NCBI GenBank assembly: GCA_026399875.1
Contig: JAPLQF010000033.1
Span: 109,131 to 173,130, forward strand
Direction of reading: 5' to 3'
Source: Burkholderiales bacterium
GTDB taxonomy: Bacteria; Pseudomonadota; Gammaproteobacteria; Burkholderiales; Burkholderiaceae_E
DNA: 64,000 nt
In this document: positions 47,373 to 56,457 of the stretch, piece after piece
Position numbering within the stretch: position 1 is the stretch's first letter
Layout of the letters: each line of letters opens with the position of its first letter
Position numbers and translations under genes: made by a program
The notes under the pieces: generated by a model
The model's input: the letters and a program-made list of their open reading frames with translations, nothing else
Told to the model about the DNA's origin: nothing
The model's database searches: none

Positions 47373-49433
47373 TCAAATCGGCGAGTACCAGATCGGCGAG
47401 GTGAACGCGCGCTCCTGCGTGATCATCGGTACGTTCGGGTCCATCTTCACCTTGAAGTAGGCCGCATCGTAAGCCGTCCAGCGCGGCGTCGGGATTTCAA
47501 GCACGCGCAGGTAATAGAACGCGCGCAGCGTCGGGTCGAATTCCGGATCCTTCCATACACCGATCAGTTCGGGTGCGCCGATGCTGTTGGTCCAGGTGGC
47601 ACGCGCCACGTCGACAGTGTTGCCGACCGGCGTGAGCTTGCCGCCCACGATCTTGCGCCGCTGCGTGTCGCTCCACACCACGTCGAAGATTTTCTCGTGC
47701 GTCTTGCCGGCCTTGTCGACCCAGCCCTTGATCACCTGGATGCGGTCGAGGTTACCGGTCTTCGGGTCCTTGAGCGCAGCCACCAGGAAGGTCGGCGCCT
47801 TGCCGGGCGGCGGCGCCGTCATCTGCCCGCCCATCGGCACACCCTTGGCATAACCCGCCACCGCCGGCGATCGGGAGATGTCGGCGGCGCTGAAGTCGTA
47901 ACCACCGAAGAAGCGCACCACCATGTGCGGCCCGCTGGTGGCGTAGGTCTCACGCCGCTTCATTGCGTCCCACAGTTCGGCGCGTGTGTTGCCGGTGGCC
48001 CAAACTGCAGTGCGTCCGGCGCCTGTCATCTCCCAGCCCTTGACGACGCGGTCGCCGAACTTCATCGCGTCTTCGTTCCAGCGGTCGGGCCGCGGTTCGG
48101 CGTTCGGGAACTTGGCGAAGAAGTTGTCTTCCTCTGACGCCGAAAGACCGTTGTGCGTGTCGGTGCCGCCGGCCATGCCGTACTTGAATGGGTTGGTGCC
48201 CAGCTCCTGCTCGACCTTGATCCCGCTCTTGAGTGCCTCGCGCAGGTACTCATACTGGATCATGCCCGGCTTCTTCGGCACCAGCACGAGATTGCCGCGA
48301 TCCCACAGCTCGTAGTTCTTCGCGAACTCGTCGGTCACCGACAGCGATGGGTGCGATTCGCTCTGCCCCTTCATCTGGATGGCCTCGAACAGCGGCTCCC
48401 ATTTCTGTCGCTCCTCGGCCCAGGACTTTGTCAGCGGCGCGCCGGCAAACGTGCTCAGCTCGAACATGCGCCCGTTGGACAGGTTGCCGTTGTGCCCGAT
48501 GGCCATCAGCTTGCCGCCGACGGTTTTTTCCCATTCGGTCATCCACTTCCACAGGTCCTCGGGATTTTCGCTCTGGAAGGTGGTGAAGGGCAGCACGCGG
48601 TCGGCCTTGTCCTTGCCGTCGCGGTAGATCACATTTCGGTGAAGGTTGTCGCCACCGCCTGCGTTGGAGGTCCACTCGAAGCCGATCAGCGTCGTGAAAC
48701 GCCCGGGCTCGTTGTACTTCTCAGCGATGGCCGTGTTCTTGAGCCAGACGCTCTTCGCGAATTTCGGATCCATCACCAGCGGCGGCAGCTTCTTGTTCGA
48801 CTGGGCGTTGATCAGCTCCATCGTCGCCTTCAGTGCCTCGGTGGGGCTGGCGGCGAACATGTCGTGCCAGCGCTTGATGGTCGGGTCGGTCATCATCTCG
48901 GCATTGCCGCCCTTGATCTCGGAGATCACGCCCATGCCGTCCGAGTGGTCGCTGATCACCACCCAGTCGAGCGGCGTACCCAGCCTGACCGGCTGGCCGC
49001 TGGTCGACATCACCTGCTCGCCGCGCGCAAAGCGCGTGGCTTCTTCCGGTCCGAGCGTCGTGCCCGAGCCGCCAGCGTCGGCCGACCACCCGGTATGTAC
49101 GTGCTGGTCGCCGAAGTAGGGACGATCGGGGTACTTACGCCCTGCGTAAGGCGAGTAGCCAGGCTCCTTGTGGAACTTGCTCGGGTCGGCTGGCTGCACG
49201 TCACCAAGATCGACCGACTGGCTGCCGTCGCCGGTGGGTGTGCCACCCAGCTGCACCGTCTGCGGCTCCTCGACCGCCGGCTTGGATGAGGATGCTGCAG
49301 CCGGCTCGGTCGATGCCGGCGGCTGTGCCACCGATGCGGGTGTCTTTATCGGCGTTTGCGCAGCCCGGTCGCAACCGGCTACCAGGATTGCTGCCACCAG
49401 ACACCAGAGATGATTCAGGGAAAGGCTGCGCAT
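47373..49433 (-). CDS. DUF3604 family lipoprotein (PHP-like metallohydrolase)
   Basis: 686-residue predicted lipoprotein: MRSLSLNHLWCLVAAILVAGC ends in a lipobox (LVAGC). A Pro/Ala/Ser/Thr linker of about 70 residues is followed by a large DUF3604 domain. Metal-binding-like motifs resembling PHP hydrolases are visible: YFGDQHVHTGWSADAGG, ISDHSDGMG, IGHNGNLSNG and GGTDTHNGLS. DUF3604 proteins have no established substrate that I know of. The downstream foldase and HupE-type genes share its direction, so it is the first gene of the operon. The start at 49433 gives the signal; a longer open frame upstream comes from tandem repeats and is rejected. Confidence 0.85.
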   Translation of the reverse strand: MRSLSLNHLWCLVAAILVAGCDRAAQTPIKTPASVAQPPASTEPAAASSSKPAVEEPQTVQLGGTPTGDGSQSVDLGDVQPADPSKFHKEPGYSPYAGRKYPDRPYFGDQHVHTGWSADAGGSGTTLGPEEATRFARGEQVMSTSGQPVRLGTPLDWVVISDHSDGMGVISEIKGGNAEMMTDPTIKRWHDMFAASPTEALKATMELINAQSNKKLPPLVMDPKFAKSVWLKNTAIAEKYNEPGRFTTLIGFEWTSNAGGGDNLHRNVIYRDGKDKADRVLPFTTFQSENPEDLWKWMTEWEKTVGGKLMAIGHNGNLSNGRMFELSTFAGAPLTKSWAEERQKWEPLFEAIQMKGQSESHPSLSVTDEFAKNYELWDRGNLVLVPKKPGMIQYEYLREALKSGIKVEQELGTNPFKYGMAGGTDTHNGLSASEEDNFFAKFPNAEPRPDRWNEDAMKFGDRVVKGWEMTGAGRTAVWATGNTRAELWDAMKRRETYATSGPHMVVRFFGGYDFSAADISRSPAVAGYAKGVPMGGQMTAPPPGKAPTFLVAALKDPKTGNLDRIQVIKGWVDKAGKTHEKIFDVVWSDTQRRKIVGGKLTPVGNTVDVARATWTNSIGAPELIGVWKDPEFDPTLRAFYYLRVLEIPTPRWTAYDAAYFKVKMDPNVPMITQERAFTSPIWYSPI

Positions 49434-49495
49434 GGCTCTGCTTCGCTTGTTAGTTCGTTGGGGCACTATATTCCATCCGGATTTCTGTGTCGGAA

Positions 49496-49555
49496 ATGGC
49501 GCAATTGATGGCGCAATGAATGACGCAATGAATGGCGCAATTGATGGCGCTCGAT
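49496..49555. repeat. 12-bp tandem repeat upstream of the DUF3604 gene
   Basis: Five consecutive units of the form ATGGCGCAAT(TG/GA), exact period 12: 49496, 49508, 49520, 49532 and 49544, the last degenerate after ATGGCGCT. It lies in the 240-base gap between the OmpA-like gene and the DUF3604 gene, 63 bases before the latter's ATG on the minus strand, where it would fall in the promoter or 5' leader. Confidence 0.85.
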
Positions 49556-49673
49556 CACAGATGCCGGGCATCCCCAGCATCCCCTCGCCGAGACGTTCGA
49601 CGACAGACCCTCGGCCGAGGCAGTCCCGGCCGGCTTGGCGCACGACCGGTTTGGCGCAAGACCGGCAGGGTGA

Positions 49674-50243
49674 TTATTCGCCGGTGATATCGACGCGCCG
49701 GGCCAGCGTGTCGTCGGTGCCGCCTTCGGTCACCCGAGGCTTGCTCAATTCGACGCGTTCGACGGACACACCGGCTGCGACCAGCGCATCGCGCACGGCA
49801 ATGGCGCGCTCTTTGGCGAGCTCGGCATTCTTGTCGGGGTCGCCGGACTTGTCGTGATAACCCGACACCGAAAGCCGGATACCGGCGCTGCGGGTGGCAG
49901 CCTCGATGACGGGTGCCAGCGTCTTGGCGGCATCGGCCGGCAGTGCCGAGACGCCGGTATCGAAGAGCACACGGGCCAGAAGCGGCGCTGCCGCGGTAGC
50001 GGTGCCCGGGGCAGTGAAGGACGCGCCGGCGGACGGTGCTACCGCTGAAGCAGCAGTGCCGGATGCTGACGTCGATGTGGACCCAGCGGTGCCCGGGGCG
50101 GATGTCGATGTGGACGCAGCGGTGCCCGGGCCACTCTGGAACGCGGCCGTTCCGGCGAGCACCGCGACGGCAATGGCCAGCGTGACCGCGAGTCCAATGA
50201 CCCAGGCTACCAGGCCGCCGTTTTCGTTGCTGTCGTCATCCAT
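49674..50243 (-). CDS. Single-pass membrane protein with OmpA-like domain
   Basis: 189 residues: an acidic N terminus (MDDDSNENGG), one membrane helix (LVAWVIGLAVTLAIAVAVLAGTAAF), a repetitive Pro/Ser/Thr/Gly linker with an 11-residue repeat (PGTAASTSTSA type), and an OmpA-like domain. Key residues are GYHDKSGDPDKNAELAKERAIAVRDAL, with the Asp and Arg used for diaminopimelate binding in the OmpA family. The domain closely resembles the tail of the HppA protein (LFDTGVSALP, ELAK.RA.AV, ARRVDI). It is 67 bases downstream of murB on the same strand, so it may be expressed with cell-wall genes. Confidence 0.78.
   Translation of the reverse strand: MDDDSNENGGLVAWVIGLAVTLAIAVAVLAGTAAFQSGPGTAASTSTSAPGTAGSTSTSASGTAASAVAPSAGASFTAPGTATAAAPLLARVLFDTGVSALPADAAKTLAPVIEAATRSAGIRLSVSGYHDKSGDPDKNAELAKERAIAVRDALVAAGVSVERVELSKPRVTEGGTDDTLARRVDITGE
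50071..50130. repeat. 33-bp imperfect repeat encoding the Ser/Thr linker
   Basis: GTCGATGTGG begins units at 50071 and 50104, a 33-base period; the second copy matches for about 27 bases. It encodes the 11-residue repeats in the linker of the OmpA-like protein. Confidence 0.7.
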
Positions 50244-50310
50244 ATCGAATCGCTCGTGTCGTGTTGGGTAAAGAGGGTTGCAGGGAGGGTTGTGGGGCCA
50301 AGCGCGGCGA

Positions 50311-51360
50311 TTATAGCTGCGCGGCGCCGACCACCATCGGCTCGGCCTCGAGCCGGATGCCAAAGCGCGTCTCGACAGCGCCCCGAATCTGCCTGGCCAG
50401 AGCGAGGATGTCGCTGCCGCGGGCGTGTCCGTGGTTGACCAGGACCAGCGCATGGCGCTCATGCACACCGGCATCACCCACCCGCATGCCTTTGAAGCCG
50501 CAGCGCTCGATCATCCAGGCGGCCGAGACCTTGACCTGACCACCCGATGGCCAGCAGGGTAGTCCCGGCTCGCGCGCTGACAAGGCGGCCGCCAGTTCGG
50601 TCTCGATCAGCGGGTTCTTGAAGAAACTGCCGGCATTGCCGATAACCGCCGGGTCGGGCAGTTTGCGGCGCCGGATGCGGCTGACTGCATCGGCCACATT
50701 GGTCGGTGTCGGCGCGACGATGTGTGCATCGGTCAGTTCGGCGCGTATCTCGCCATAGTCGAGCTTCAGATCGGCCGTGCGCGACAGTCGCAAGCGCACC
50801 GAGGTCACCAGCCAGTTTTCGCCGTCGGCATGTTTGAAGACGCTGTCGCGATAGCCGAAGGCGCAGTCGTCGGCGCTGAATGATCGGGCGGTGCCGCTGA
50901 CGAGATTGATCGCATCGAGCGACTCGAAGCAATCGCGCAATTCGACACCATAGGCGCCGATGTTCTGGATCGGTGCCGCCCCGACCGTCCCGGGAATGAG
51001 CGCGAGGTTTTCGAGACCCGCCAGTCCCTGCGACAGCGTCCAGCGTATCAGCGGGTCCCAGGCTTCGCCGGCGGCGGCCTGCACGATGACAGACTTGCCA
51101 TCGTCGCCCACGATCCGGATGCCTCGCAGCGCCATCTGCACAATCGGCTGCTGCGGATCGTCGGCGATCAGCAGATTGCTGCCGCCGCCCAGAACGAGTG
51201 GTGGCTGCGGATGCCCACTTCGTGCATCGTCGCGCAGTGCCTGATGCAGTTGCGGCAGATCGTCGAGGGATTCGAGGCGCCAGAGCAGTCGTGCCCGCGC
51301 ATCGATGCCGAAGGTGTTCAGCCCGCGCAGCGGTGTGTCGGCCAGCCGGACCAAGCCCAT
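50311..51360 (-). CDS. murB: UDP-N-acetylenolpyruvoylglucosamine reductase
   Basis: FAD-dependent reductase making UDP-MurNAc for peptidoglycan, 349 residues (type I, E. coli-like). The FAD loop GGGSNLLIAD is at about residues 58-67, PGTVGAAPIQNIGAYGVE follows, the substrate Tyr/Arg are in FGYRDSVFK, the catalytic Ser in GSFFKNP, and the C-terminal Glu is in RLEAEPMVVG. It starts three bases after scpA on the same strand and ends 67 bases before the OmpA-like gene, so the four genes DUF3460-scpA-murB-OmpA-like form a likely operon. Confidence 0.95.
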   Translation of the reverse strand: MGLVRLADTPLRGLNTFGIDARARLLWRLESLDDLPQLHQALRDDARSGHPQPPLVLGGGSNLLIADDPQQPIVQMALRGIRIVGDDGKSVIVQAAAGEAWDPLIRWTLSQGLAGLENLALIPGTVGAAPIQNIGAYGVELRDCFESLDAINLVSGTARSFSADDCAFGYRDSVFKHADGENWLVTSVRLRLSRTADLKLDYGEIRAELTDAHIVAPTPTNVADAVSRIRRRKLPDPAVIGNAGSFFKNPLIETELAAALSAREPGLPCWPSGGQVKVSAAWMIERCGFKGMRVGDAGVHERHALVLVNHGHARGSDILALARQIRGAVETRFGIRLEAEPMVVGAAQL

Positions 51361-51363
51361 GGC

Positions 51364-52188
51364 TCAGCTCGGGATGTAGGCGAGCCTCACGTAGATCGGG
51401 GCGAAGGCCTCGGCCTGTGTGATCTCGATCAGTGATTCCTTGGCCAGCTCGAGCAGCGCTATGAAGGTCACGATGACCACCGGCAGCCCGCGGCTGGCAT
51501 CGAACATCTCGTGGAACTCGGCAAATCGGCGGTCCTGCAGGGTTCGCAGCACGATCGTCATATGCTCGCGGACCGAGAGCGCTTCTCGGCTGATATGGTG
51601 GTGCTGGACAAGCTTTGCCCGGCGCAGGATGTCGGCCCAGGCGGAACGCAGATCGACCAGATCGACCTCGGGCAGGCGCGCTTCCTGAATCTGGTCGAGC
51701 ATGACCTGGGCGACCGCGAAGTCGCGACCGGCCTGCGGCAGCTGGTCGAGCCGCTGCGCGCCGAGTTTGATGCGTTCGTATTCGAGCAGCCGGCGGGTGA
51801 GTTCGGCGCGGGGGTCTTCGACCTCCTCGCCGGTATCGGCCTTGCGCACCGGCAGCAGCATGCGCGATTTGATGTCGATCAGCAGCGCCGCCATCAGCAG
51901 ATATTCGGAGGCGAGCTCGAGGTTGTGCCGGCGGATCTCGTCGACATAGGCAAGATACTGACGGGTGACTTCGGCCAGCGGAATGTCGAGAATATTGAAG
52001 TTCTGGCGCCGGATCAGATAGAGCAGCAAATCAAGCGGCCCTTCAAAGCTCTCGAGGAAGACTTCGAGCGCATCCGGCGGAATGTAGAGATCGAGCGGCA
52101 TCTGCCGCAGCGGCTCGCCGTGGATGCGGGCCAGGACTGCCTCCGGCGGGGCCGGCTCGGCAGCAGCGGCGATATCGACAACCGTCAC
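51364..52188 (-). CDS. scpA: Segregation and condensation protein A
   Basis: Kleisin subunit of the bacterial condensin with Smc and ScpB; 274 residues. The N-terminal FEGPLDLLLYLIRRQNFNILDIPLAEVTRQYL binds the Smc neck and the C-terminal winged helix (VIVTFIALLELAKESLIEITQAEAFAPIYVRL) binds the other Smc head. SEYLLMAALLIDIKSRMLLP is diagnostic. It overlaps neither neighbour but sits three bases after DUF3460 and three before murB. In related genomes panC and panD often follow scpA; here murB does. Confidence 0.94.
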   Translation of the reverse strand: MTVVDIAAAAEPAPPEAVLARIHGEPLRQMPLDLYIPPDALEVFLESFEGPLDLLLYLIRRQNFNILDIPLAEVTRQYLAYVDEIRRHNLELASEYLLMAALLIDIKSRMLLPVRKADTGEEVEDPRAELTRRLLEYERIKLGAQRLDQLPQAGRDFAVAQVMLDQIQEARLPEVDLVDLRSAWADILRRAKLVQHHHISREALSVREHMTIVLRTLQDRRFAEFHEMFDASRGLPVVIVTFIALLELAKESLIEITQAEAFAPIYVRLAYIPS

Positions 52189-52191
52189 GGT

Positions 52192-52383
52192 TCAGGTTTT
52201 GGTCTGGTAGGGATAGGCTTTTTGGGGCACTTTTGAATCGAGCAGGCGCTTGGCCTCGTCGGGCTCGACCGCGCCTTTATCCCACCAGATTGCCCGACCT
52301 TCGCGCTGGCGGGCCTCCAGCCCCGGGCGCTGCGCCTTGAGTGCCTTCAGAAAATGCGTGGCTTCGGACTGATAGAGGGCCAT
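52192..52383 (-). CDS. DUF3460 family protein
   Basis: 63-residue protein of the DUF3460 family found next to scpA in betaproteobacteria. The sequence MALYQSEATHFLKALKAQRPGLEARQ then RAIWWDKGAVEPDEAKRLLDSKVPQKAYPYQ is clearly family-like. ATG 52383 is preferred; open frame upstream overlaps the preceding spacer. A TACAAT sequence on the minus strand at 52414-52419 may be the -10 box of this operon. Function unknown. Confidence 0.88.
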   Translation of the reverse strand: MALYQSEATHFLKALKAQRPGLEARQREGRAIWWDKGAVEPDEAKRLLDSKVPQKAYPYQTKT

Positions 52384-52463
52384 GACGCGGTCACCTGTGA
52401 CGGGAAGCCCCCGATTGTACCGGCAGGTGCGGCACGCGCCGTGTGAGGTGATCGGGTGGCAGC

Positions 52464-52486
52464 GGGGCCACGCCATACTGGGCCCC
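52464..52486. terminator. Hairpin after the SulP transporter gene
   Basis: GGGGCC/GGCCCC 6-bp stem with an 11-base loop, four bases past the stop codon of the SulP gene on the minus strand. No T-run follows; probable but weak terminator. Confidence 0.4.
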
Positions 52487-52489
52487 GGA

Positions 52490-54172
52490 TCAGTCTGGCT
52501 CCGGCGTATGGCGGCGGCGCAGCGCTGCCAGCGCATCGTCCAGATGCTCGAAGACATTGTGTGCGCCCATGACCTGCAGGAAACCCGAGCGTCGCAGCAG
52601 CGACATCGGCTGCTCGTTCGGTTCGGCGATGATCAGGGTCGCGCCGCGCTTTTCGAGCTGGGTCAGAAGCGACTGCAGCGCATCGAGACCGCTGGTGTCC
52701 AGGTTGATGACCTGATGCATCTCGAGCACCACCACGCCTGCGGTTTTACTACCGCGGTTGAGCAATCCTTCGAGTTTGTCGACCGAGCCGAAAAAGAGGG
52801 AACCGAAGACTCGCCAGGCCTCGGCGCGCGTGCCGTCGGGCAGGGTCGCGATGTCGGCCGGCAGCCGGATCGGCTCGACCCGCGTCAGGCTCGAAATGCG
52901 ATGGATGAAAAAGAGGCTTGCCAGCACCAGCCCGACCTCGATCGCGACCGTGATGTCGAAGATCACGGTCAGGGCAAAGGTGGCCAGCATGATCGTGCGA
53001 TAGCTGACCGAGAACTGGCCAAGCTTGCGGAAGGCCGACCAGTCGCCCATGTTCCAGGCCACGAACAGCAGGATGGCGGCAAGGCTTGCCATCGGAATGT
53101 TCTGCGCGAGCGGTGCCAGGACCAGCACGATGGCCAGCAGCGTGATGGCGTGGATGATGCCGGCAACCGGCGAGCGTGCGCCGCTGCGAACATTGGTCAT
53201 GGTGCGAGCAATCGTGCCGGTGGCGGCGATGCCGCCAAAGAGCGGTGTCACCAGATTGGCCACGCCCTGGGCCATCAGTTCCTGATTCGGGTCGTGGCGA
53301 TCGTCGATCATGCTGTCGGCCACCCGGGCGCACAGCAGCGATTCGATTGCACACAGCAGGGCGATCGAGATGGTCGGTCCGAAGAGATTTTGCACGCTCT
53401 CCCATTCGAAGGCCGGTAGTGCGAAGCTCGGCAGACCGCTCGCAATACCACCGAAGCGGCTGCCGATCGTGTCGACCGACAGGTCGAAAAACGTCACCGC
53501 GATGATGCCGATGGCCAGCACCATCACCGTGCCTGGCACGCGGGCGGCCCACTGGCGCCAGCGGGCATGTTCGGGCAGGTAGGTCTTGGGCCAGATGACG
53601 ATCAGGGCCAGCGAGGCTGCGGCCAGCATCAGCGCCTGCCAGTTCAGGCTCGCACGGGCCGCCCAGAGCACACCGATCTGCGAGAGCAGGTTGGCCGGCA
53701 TATGCTCGACCTGCAAACCGAGAAAATCGCGCAGCTGGGCCAGTCCGATAATGACTGCGATGCCGTTGGTAAAGCCGGTGACGATCGAGATCGGGATGAA
53801 GCGGATCAGCTGGCCCAGGCGCAGTGCGCCCATCGCAATCAGCAGCACACCGGCCATCATTGTCGCGATCAGCAGATTGGCCAGGCCGTAGCGCTCGACG
53901 ATGGTGTAGAGCAGTGCGACGAAGGCACCGGCTGGCCCGCCGATCTGCACCTTCGAGCCGCCCAGGGCCGAGATCAGAAAGCCGGCGATGATCGCGGTAA
54001 AAAGGCCGGCATCGGGTTTGACGCCGCTGGCGATGCCGAAGGCCATGGCCAGCGGCAGGGCCACCACACCAACCGTGATGCCGGCCGACAGGTCGGCGAA
54101 AAAGTCGGCTCGCGTGTAGTGACGCAGCGACTCGATCAGTCGCGGACGGAAACCGGGAAAGCCCGGCTTCAT
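52490..54172 (-). CDS. SulP family inorganic anion transporter
   Basis: 560-residue inner-membrane transporter. The core begins with DLSAGITVGVVALPLAMAFGIASGVKPDAGLFTAIIAGFL, a SulP signature, continues with GGSKVQIGGPAGAFVALLYTI, and has about 12 to 14 hydrophobic helices. The C-terminal 110 residues form a STAS domain (VVVLEMHQVINLDTSGLDALQSLL) that includes the usual D-T-S-G motif. The family carries sulfate, bicarbonate or other anions. It begins directly after the metG stop (TGAATG), so it is probably cotranscribed with metG. Confidence 0.9.
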   Translation of the reverse strand: MKPGFPGFRPRLIESLRHYTRADFFADLSAGITVGVVALPLAMAFGIASGVKPDAGLFTAIIAGFLISALGGSKVQIGGPAGAFVALLYTIVERYGLANLLIATMMAGVLLIAMGALRLGQLIRFIPISIVTGFTNGIAVIIGLAQLRDFLGLQVEHMPANLLSQIGVLWAARASLNWQALMLAAASLALIVIWPKTYLPEHARWRQWAARVPGTVMVLAIGIIAVTFFDLSVDTIGSRFGGIASGLPSFALPAFEWESVQNLFGPTISIALLCAIESLLCARVADSMIDDRHDPNQELMAQGVANLVTPLFGGIAATGTIARTMTNVRSGARSPVAGIIHAITLLAIVLVLAPLAQNIPMASLAAILLFVAWNMGDWSAFRKLGQFSVSYRTIMLATFALTVIFDITVAIEVGLVLASLFFIHRISSLTRVEPIRLPADIATLPDGTRAEAWRVFGSLFFGSVDKLEGLLNRGSKTAGVVVLEMHQVINLDTSGLDALQSLLTQLEKRGATLIIAEPNEQPMSLLRRSGFLQVMGAHNVFEHLDDALAALRRRHTPEPD

Positions 54173-56293
54173 TCAGCGCACCCTCATACCGGGCCGGGCA
54201 CCGGGCCAGGGGTCGAGCAGGTAGACGCCGCCGTCGTCATTGTCTGAAGAGGCCGCCAGCACCATGCCTTCGCTGATGCCGAATTTCATCTTGCGCGGGG
54301 CCAGGTTAGCCACCATCACGGTGAGCTTGCCGGTGAGCTGCTCGGGCTGATACCAGGCTTTGATGCCCGAAAACACATTGCGCAGTCGGCCTTCACCGAC
54401 ATCGAGCGTCAGGCGCAGCAGCTTGTCGGAGCCTTCGACCGCTTCGGCGGCGACGATTAGCGCAATACGCAGATCGACCCTGGTGAAGTCGTCGATGCTG
54501 ATCAGGCCGTTGTCTGAGTTCGATGCCGACGCTGAAGCCTGCACCGCTGCGCCCGGTCCGCCTGATTTCGCAGCCGGCTTGGCTGCGGCCACCTTCGTCG
54601 CAGCAGCCGGTGCCTCGGTGGGTGCCAGATCGAAGAGTGCATCGAGCTGCTTCGGGTCGACCCGCGTCAGCAGATGCTGATAGGCGTTGATCTGGTGCCC
54701 CTCGGGCAAGGGCGAGGCCAGCGCTGCCCAGTCTGTCGCTGGCAGATTCATGAAGCCGCGCACCTTCTCGGCAGTGGCCGGCAACACCGGCGCCAGAAGC
54801 AGCACCAGATCGCGAAAGGCACGCAGCGCGGTCGAGCAGCAGCGGTGCAGGTCGGCTTCGCGGGCCGGATCTTTGGCCAGATCCCAGGGCCGCTCGGCAT
54901 CGACATACTGGTTGACCGCATCGGCAAACTGCATGACCTCGCGGATGGCCTTGCCGAATTCGCGCTGCTGATAGTGCGCGGCAACCGCCTCCGGTCCGCT
55001 CCAGGGCTCGGCAAAGCCTTCATGGGCGCCATGGTCGATGCCGGCCAGGCGACCATCGAAGCGCTTGACCAGAAAGCCCGCGCATCGGCTGGCGATATTG
55101 ACCAGCTTGCCGACCAGATCGGCATTGACTCGCGCAACAAAGTCATCCGGGTTGAAGTCGATGTCCTCGACCCGCGCATTGAGTTTGGCGGCCAGGTAAT
55201 AGCGCATCCACTCGGGGTTCATGCCAAGCTCGAGATAGCGCAGCGGCGAGATGCCGGTGCCGCGCGACTTGCTCATCTTTTCGCCCGACACCGTGATGAA
55301 GCCGTGCACATGGATTCTGTCGGGCACCTTGTAGCCGGCGAATTTCAGGGTCGCTGGCCAGAAGAGCGTGTGAAAGTAGATGATGTCCTTGCCGATGAAA
55401 TGCACCTGCTCGACGTCGGCATCCGGCTTGATGAAGGACTCGAAGTCGAGACCACGCCTTGCGCAATGCGCCTTGAGCGAGGCGAGATAGCCGATCGGCG
55501 CATCAAGCCAGACATAAAAGTATTTGCCTGGCGCGTCCGGGATCGGAATGCCGAAATAGGGTTCATCGCGCGAGATATCCCAGTCGGCCATGGTGCTGGC
55601 GGCATCGGGTGTGCCTTCGAGCCACTCGCGCGCCTTGTTGGCGACCTCGGGTTGCAGCCGGCCGTCGAGTGCCCATTCGCGCAGGAATTCGACGCAGCGC
55701 GGATCCGACAGCCTGAAGAAGTAGTGCTCCGATTCACGCAGCACCGGCGTGGCGCCGGTAAGGGTCGAGGTGGGGTTGCGAAGCTCGGTGGGCGAATAGA
55801 CCGCGCCGCAGACCTCGCAGGAGTCTCCATACTGATCCTTGGCGCTGCACTTGGGACATTCGCCGCGGATATAGCGGTCGGGCAGGAACATGCCCTTGAC
55901 CGGGTCGTAGAACTGCTCGATGGTGCGGGTCGCAATCAGTCCGGCTGCCCGCAGCCGACGATAGATGTCCTGCGACAGCTCGACGTTTTCCGGCGAGTCG
56001 GTCGAGTGCCAGTGATCGAATCCGATGTGAAAGCCGTCGAGGTATTGCGGGCGTTCGGCGGCGATCCGCTCGACCAGTTGGCGCGGCGTAATGCCCTCGC
56101 TTTCGGCCTTGAGCATGATCGGTGCACCGTGAGCGTCGTCGGCGCAGACGAAGTGCACTTCGCGGCCCTGCATGCGCTGAAAGCGCACCCAGATATCGGC
56201 CTGGATGTACTCCATGATGTGACCGATGTGAAACGACCCGTTGGCATAGGGCAGGGCGGTGGTCACGAACAGGGGCTTTGACATCGAGGCCAT
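54173..56293 (-). CDS. metG: Methionyl-tRNA synthetase
   Basis: Class I synthetase, 706 residues, with C-terminal tRNA-binding domain. The HIGH-type motif reads FHIGHI near residue 21, four zinc cysteines are in [18 protein letters not shown], and KMSKS is in [10 protein letters not shown]. The anticodon-binding helical domain follows, an Ala/Pro linker, and a Trbp111-like domain ([32 protein letters not shown]). Start ATG at 56293 or 56284. Divergent from apbC. Its stop abuts the SulP start codon. Confidence 0.96.
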   Translation of the reverse strand: MASMSKPLFVTTALPYANGSFHIGHIMEYIQADIWVRFQRMQGREVHFVCADDAHGAPIMLKAESEGITPRQLVERIAAERPQYLDGFHIGFDHWHSTDSPENVELSQDIYRRLRAAGLIATRTIEQFYDPVKGMFLPDRYIRGECPKCSAKDQYGDSCEVCGAVYSPTELRNPTSTLTGATPVLRESEHYFFRLSDPRCVEFLREWALDGRLQPEVANKAREWLEGTPDAASTMADWDISRDEPYFGIPIPDAPGKYFYVWLDAPIGYLASLKAHCARRGLDFESFIKPDADVEQVHFIGKDIIYFHTLFWPATLKFAGYKVPDRIHVHGFITVSGEKMSKSRGTGISPLRYLELGMNPEWMRYYLAAKLNARVEDIDFNPDDFVARVNADLVGKLVNIASRCAGFLVKRFDGRLAGIDHGAHEGFAEPWSGPEAVAAHYQQREFGKAIREVMQFADAVNQYVDAERPWDLAKDPAREADLHRCCSTALRAFRDLVLLLAPVLPATAEKVRGFMNLPATDWAALASPLPEGHQINAYQHLLTRVDPKQLDALFDLAPTEAPAAATKVAAAKPAAKSGGPGAAVQASASASNSDNGLISIDDFTRVDLRIALIVAAEAVEGSDKLLRLTLDVGEGRLRNVFSGIKAWYQPEQLTGKLTVMVANLAPRKMKFGISEGMVLAASSDNDDGGVYLLDPWPGARPGMRVR

Positions 56294-56457
56294 GGGGCAT
56301 CTCTTGAATGCGGGCAAACCCGCGCAGCCCGCTATTTTAGCGCTGCCGGGTGTAACTGCCGTGTCGGCCGCCAGCCCGCCGACCGGTTTCGGATAGACTC
56401 GACGACCGCACGCGGCGCCAGCCGCCCCTCGCGAGTCTTTCTGATTCCGGAGTCTCC

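Noticed and set aside
49434..49643. N-terminal 70-residue extension of the DUF3604 protein
   Set aside because: Encoded partly by the 12-bp repeat (SIAPFIA-type residues); the true start gives a lipoprotein signal.
54674..56281. 535-codon plus-strand frame
   Set aside because: Antisense of metG, which has HIGH, KMSKS and zinc motifs.
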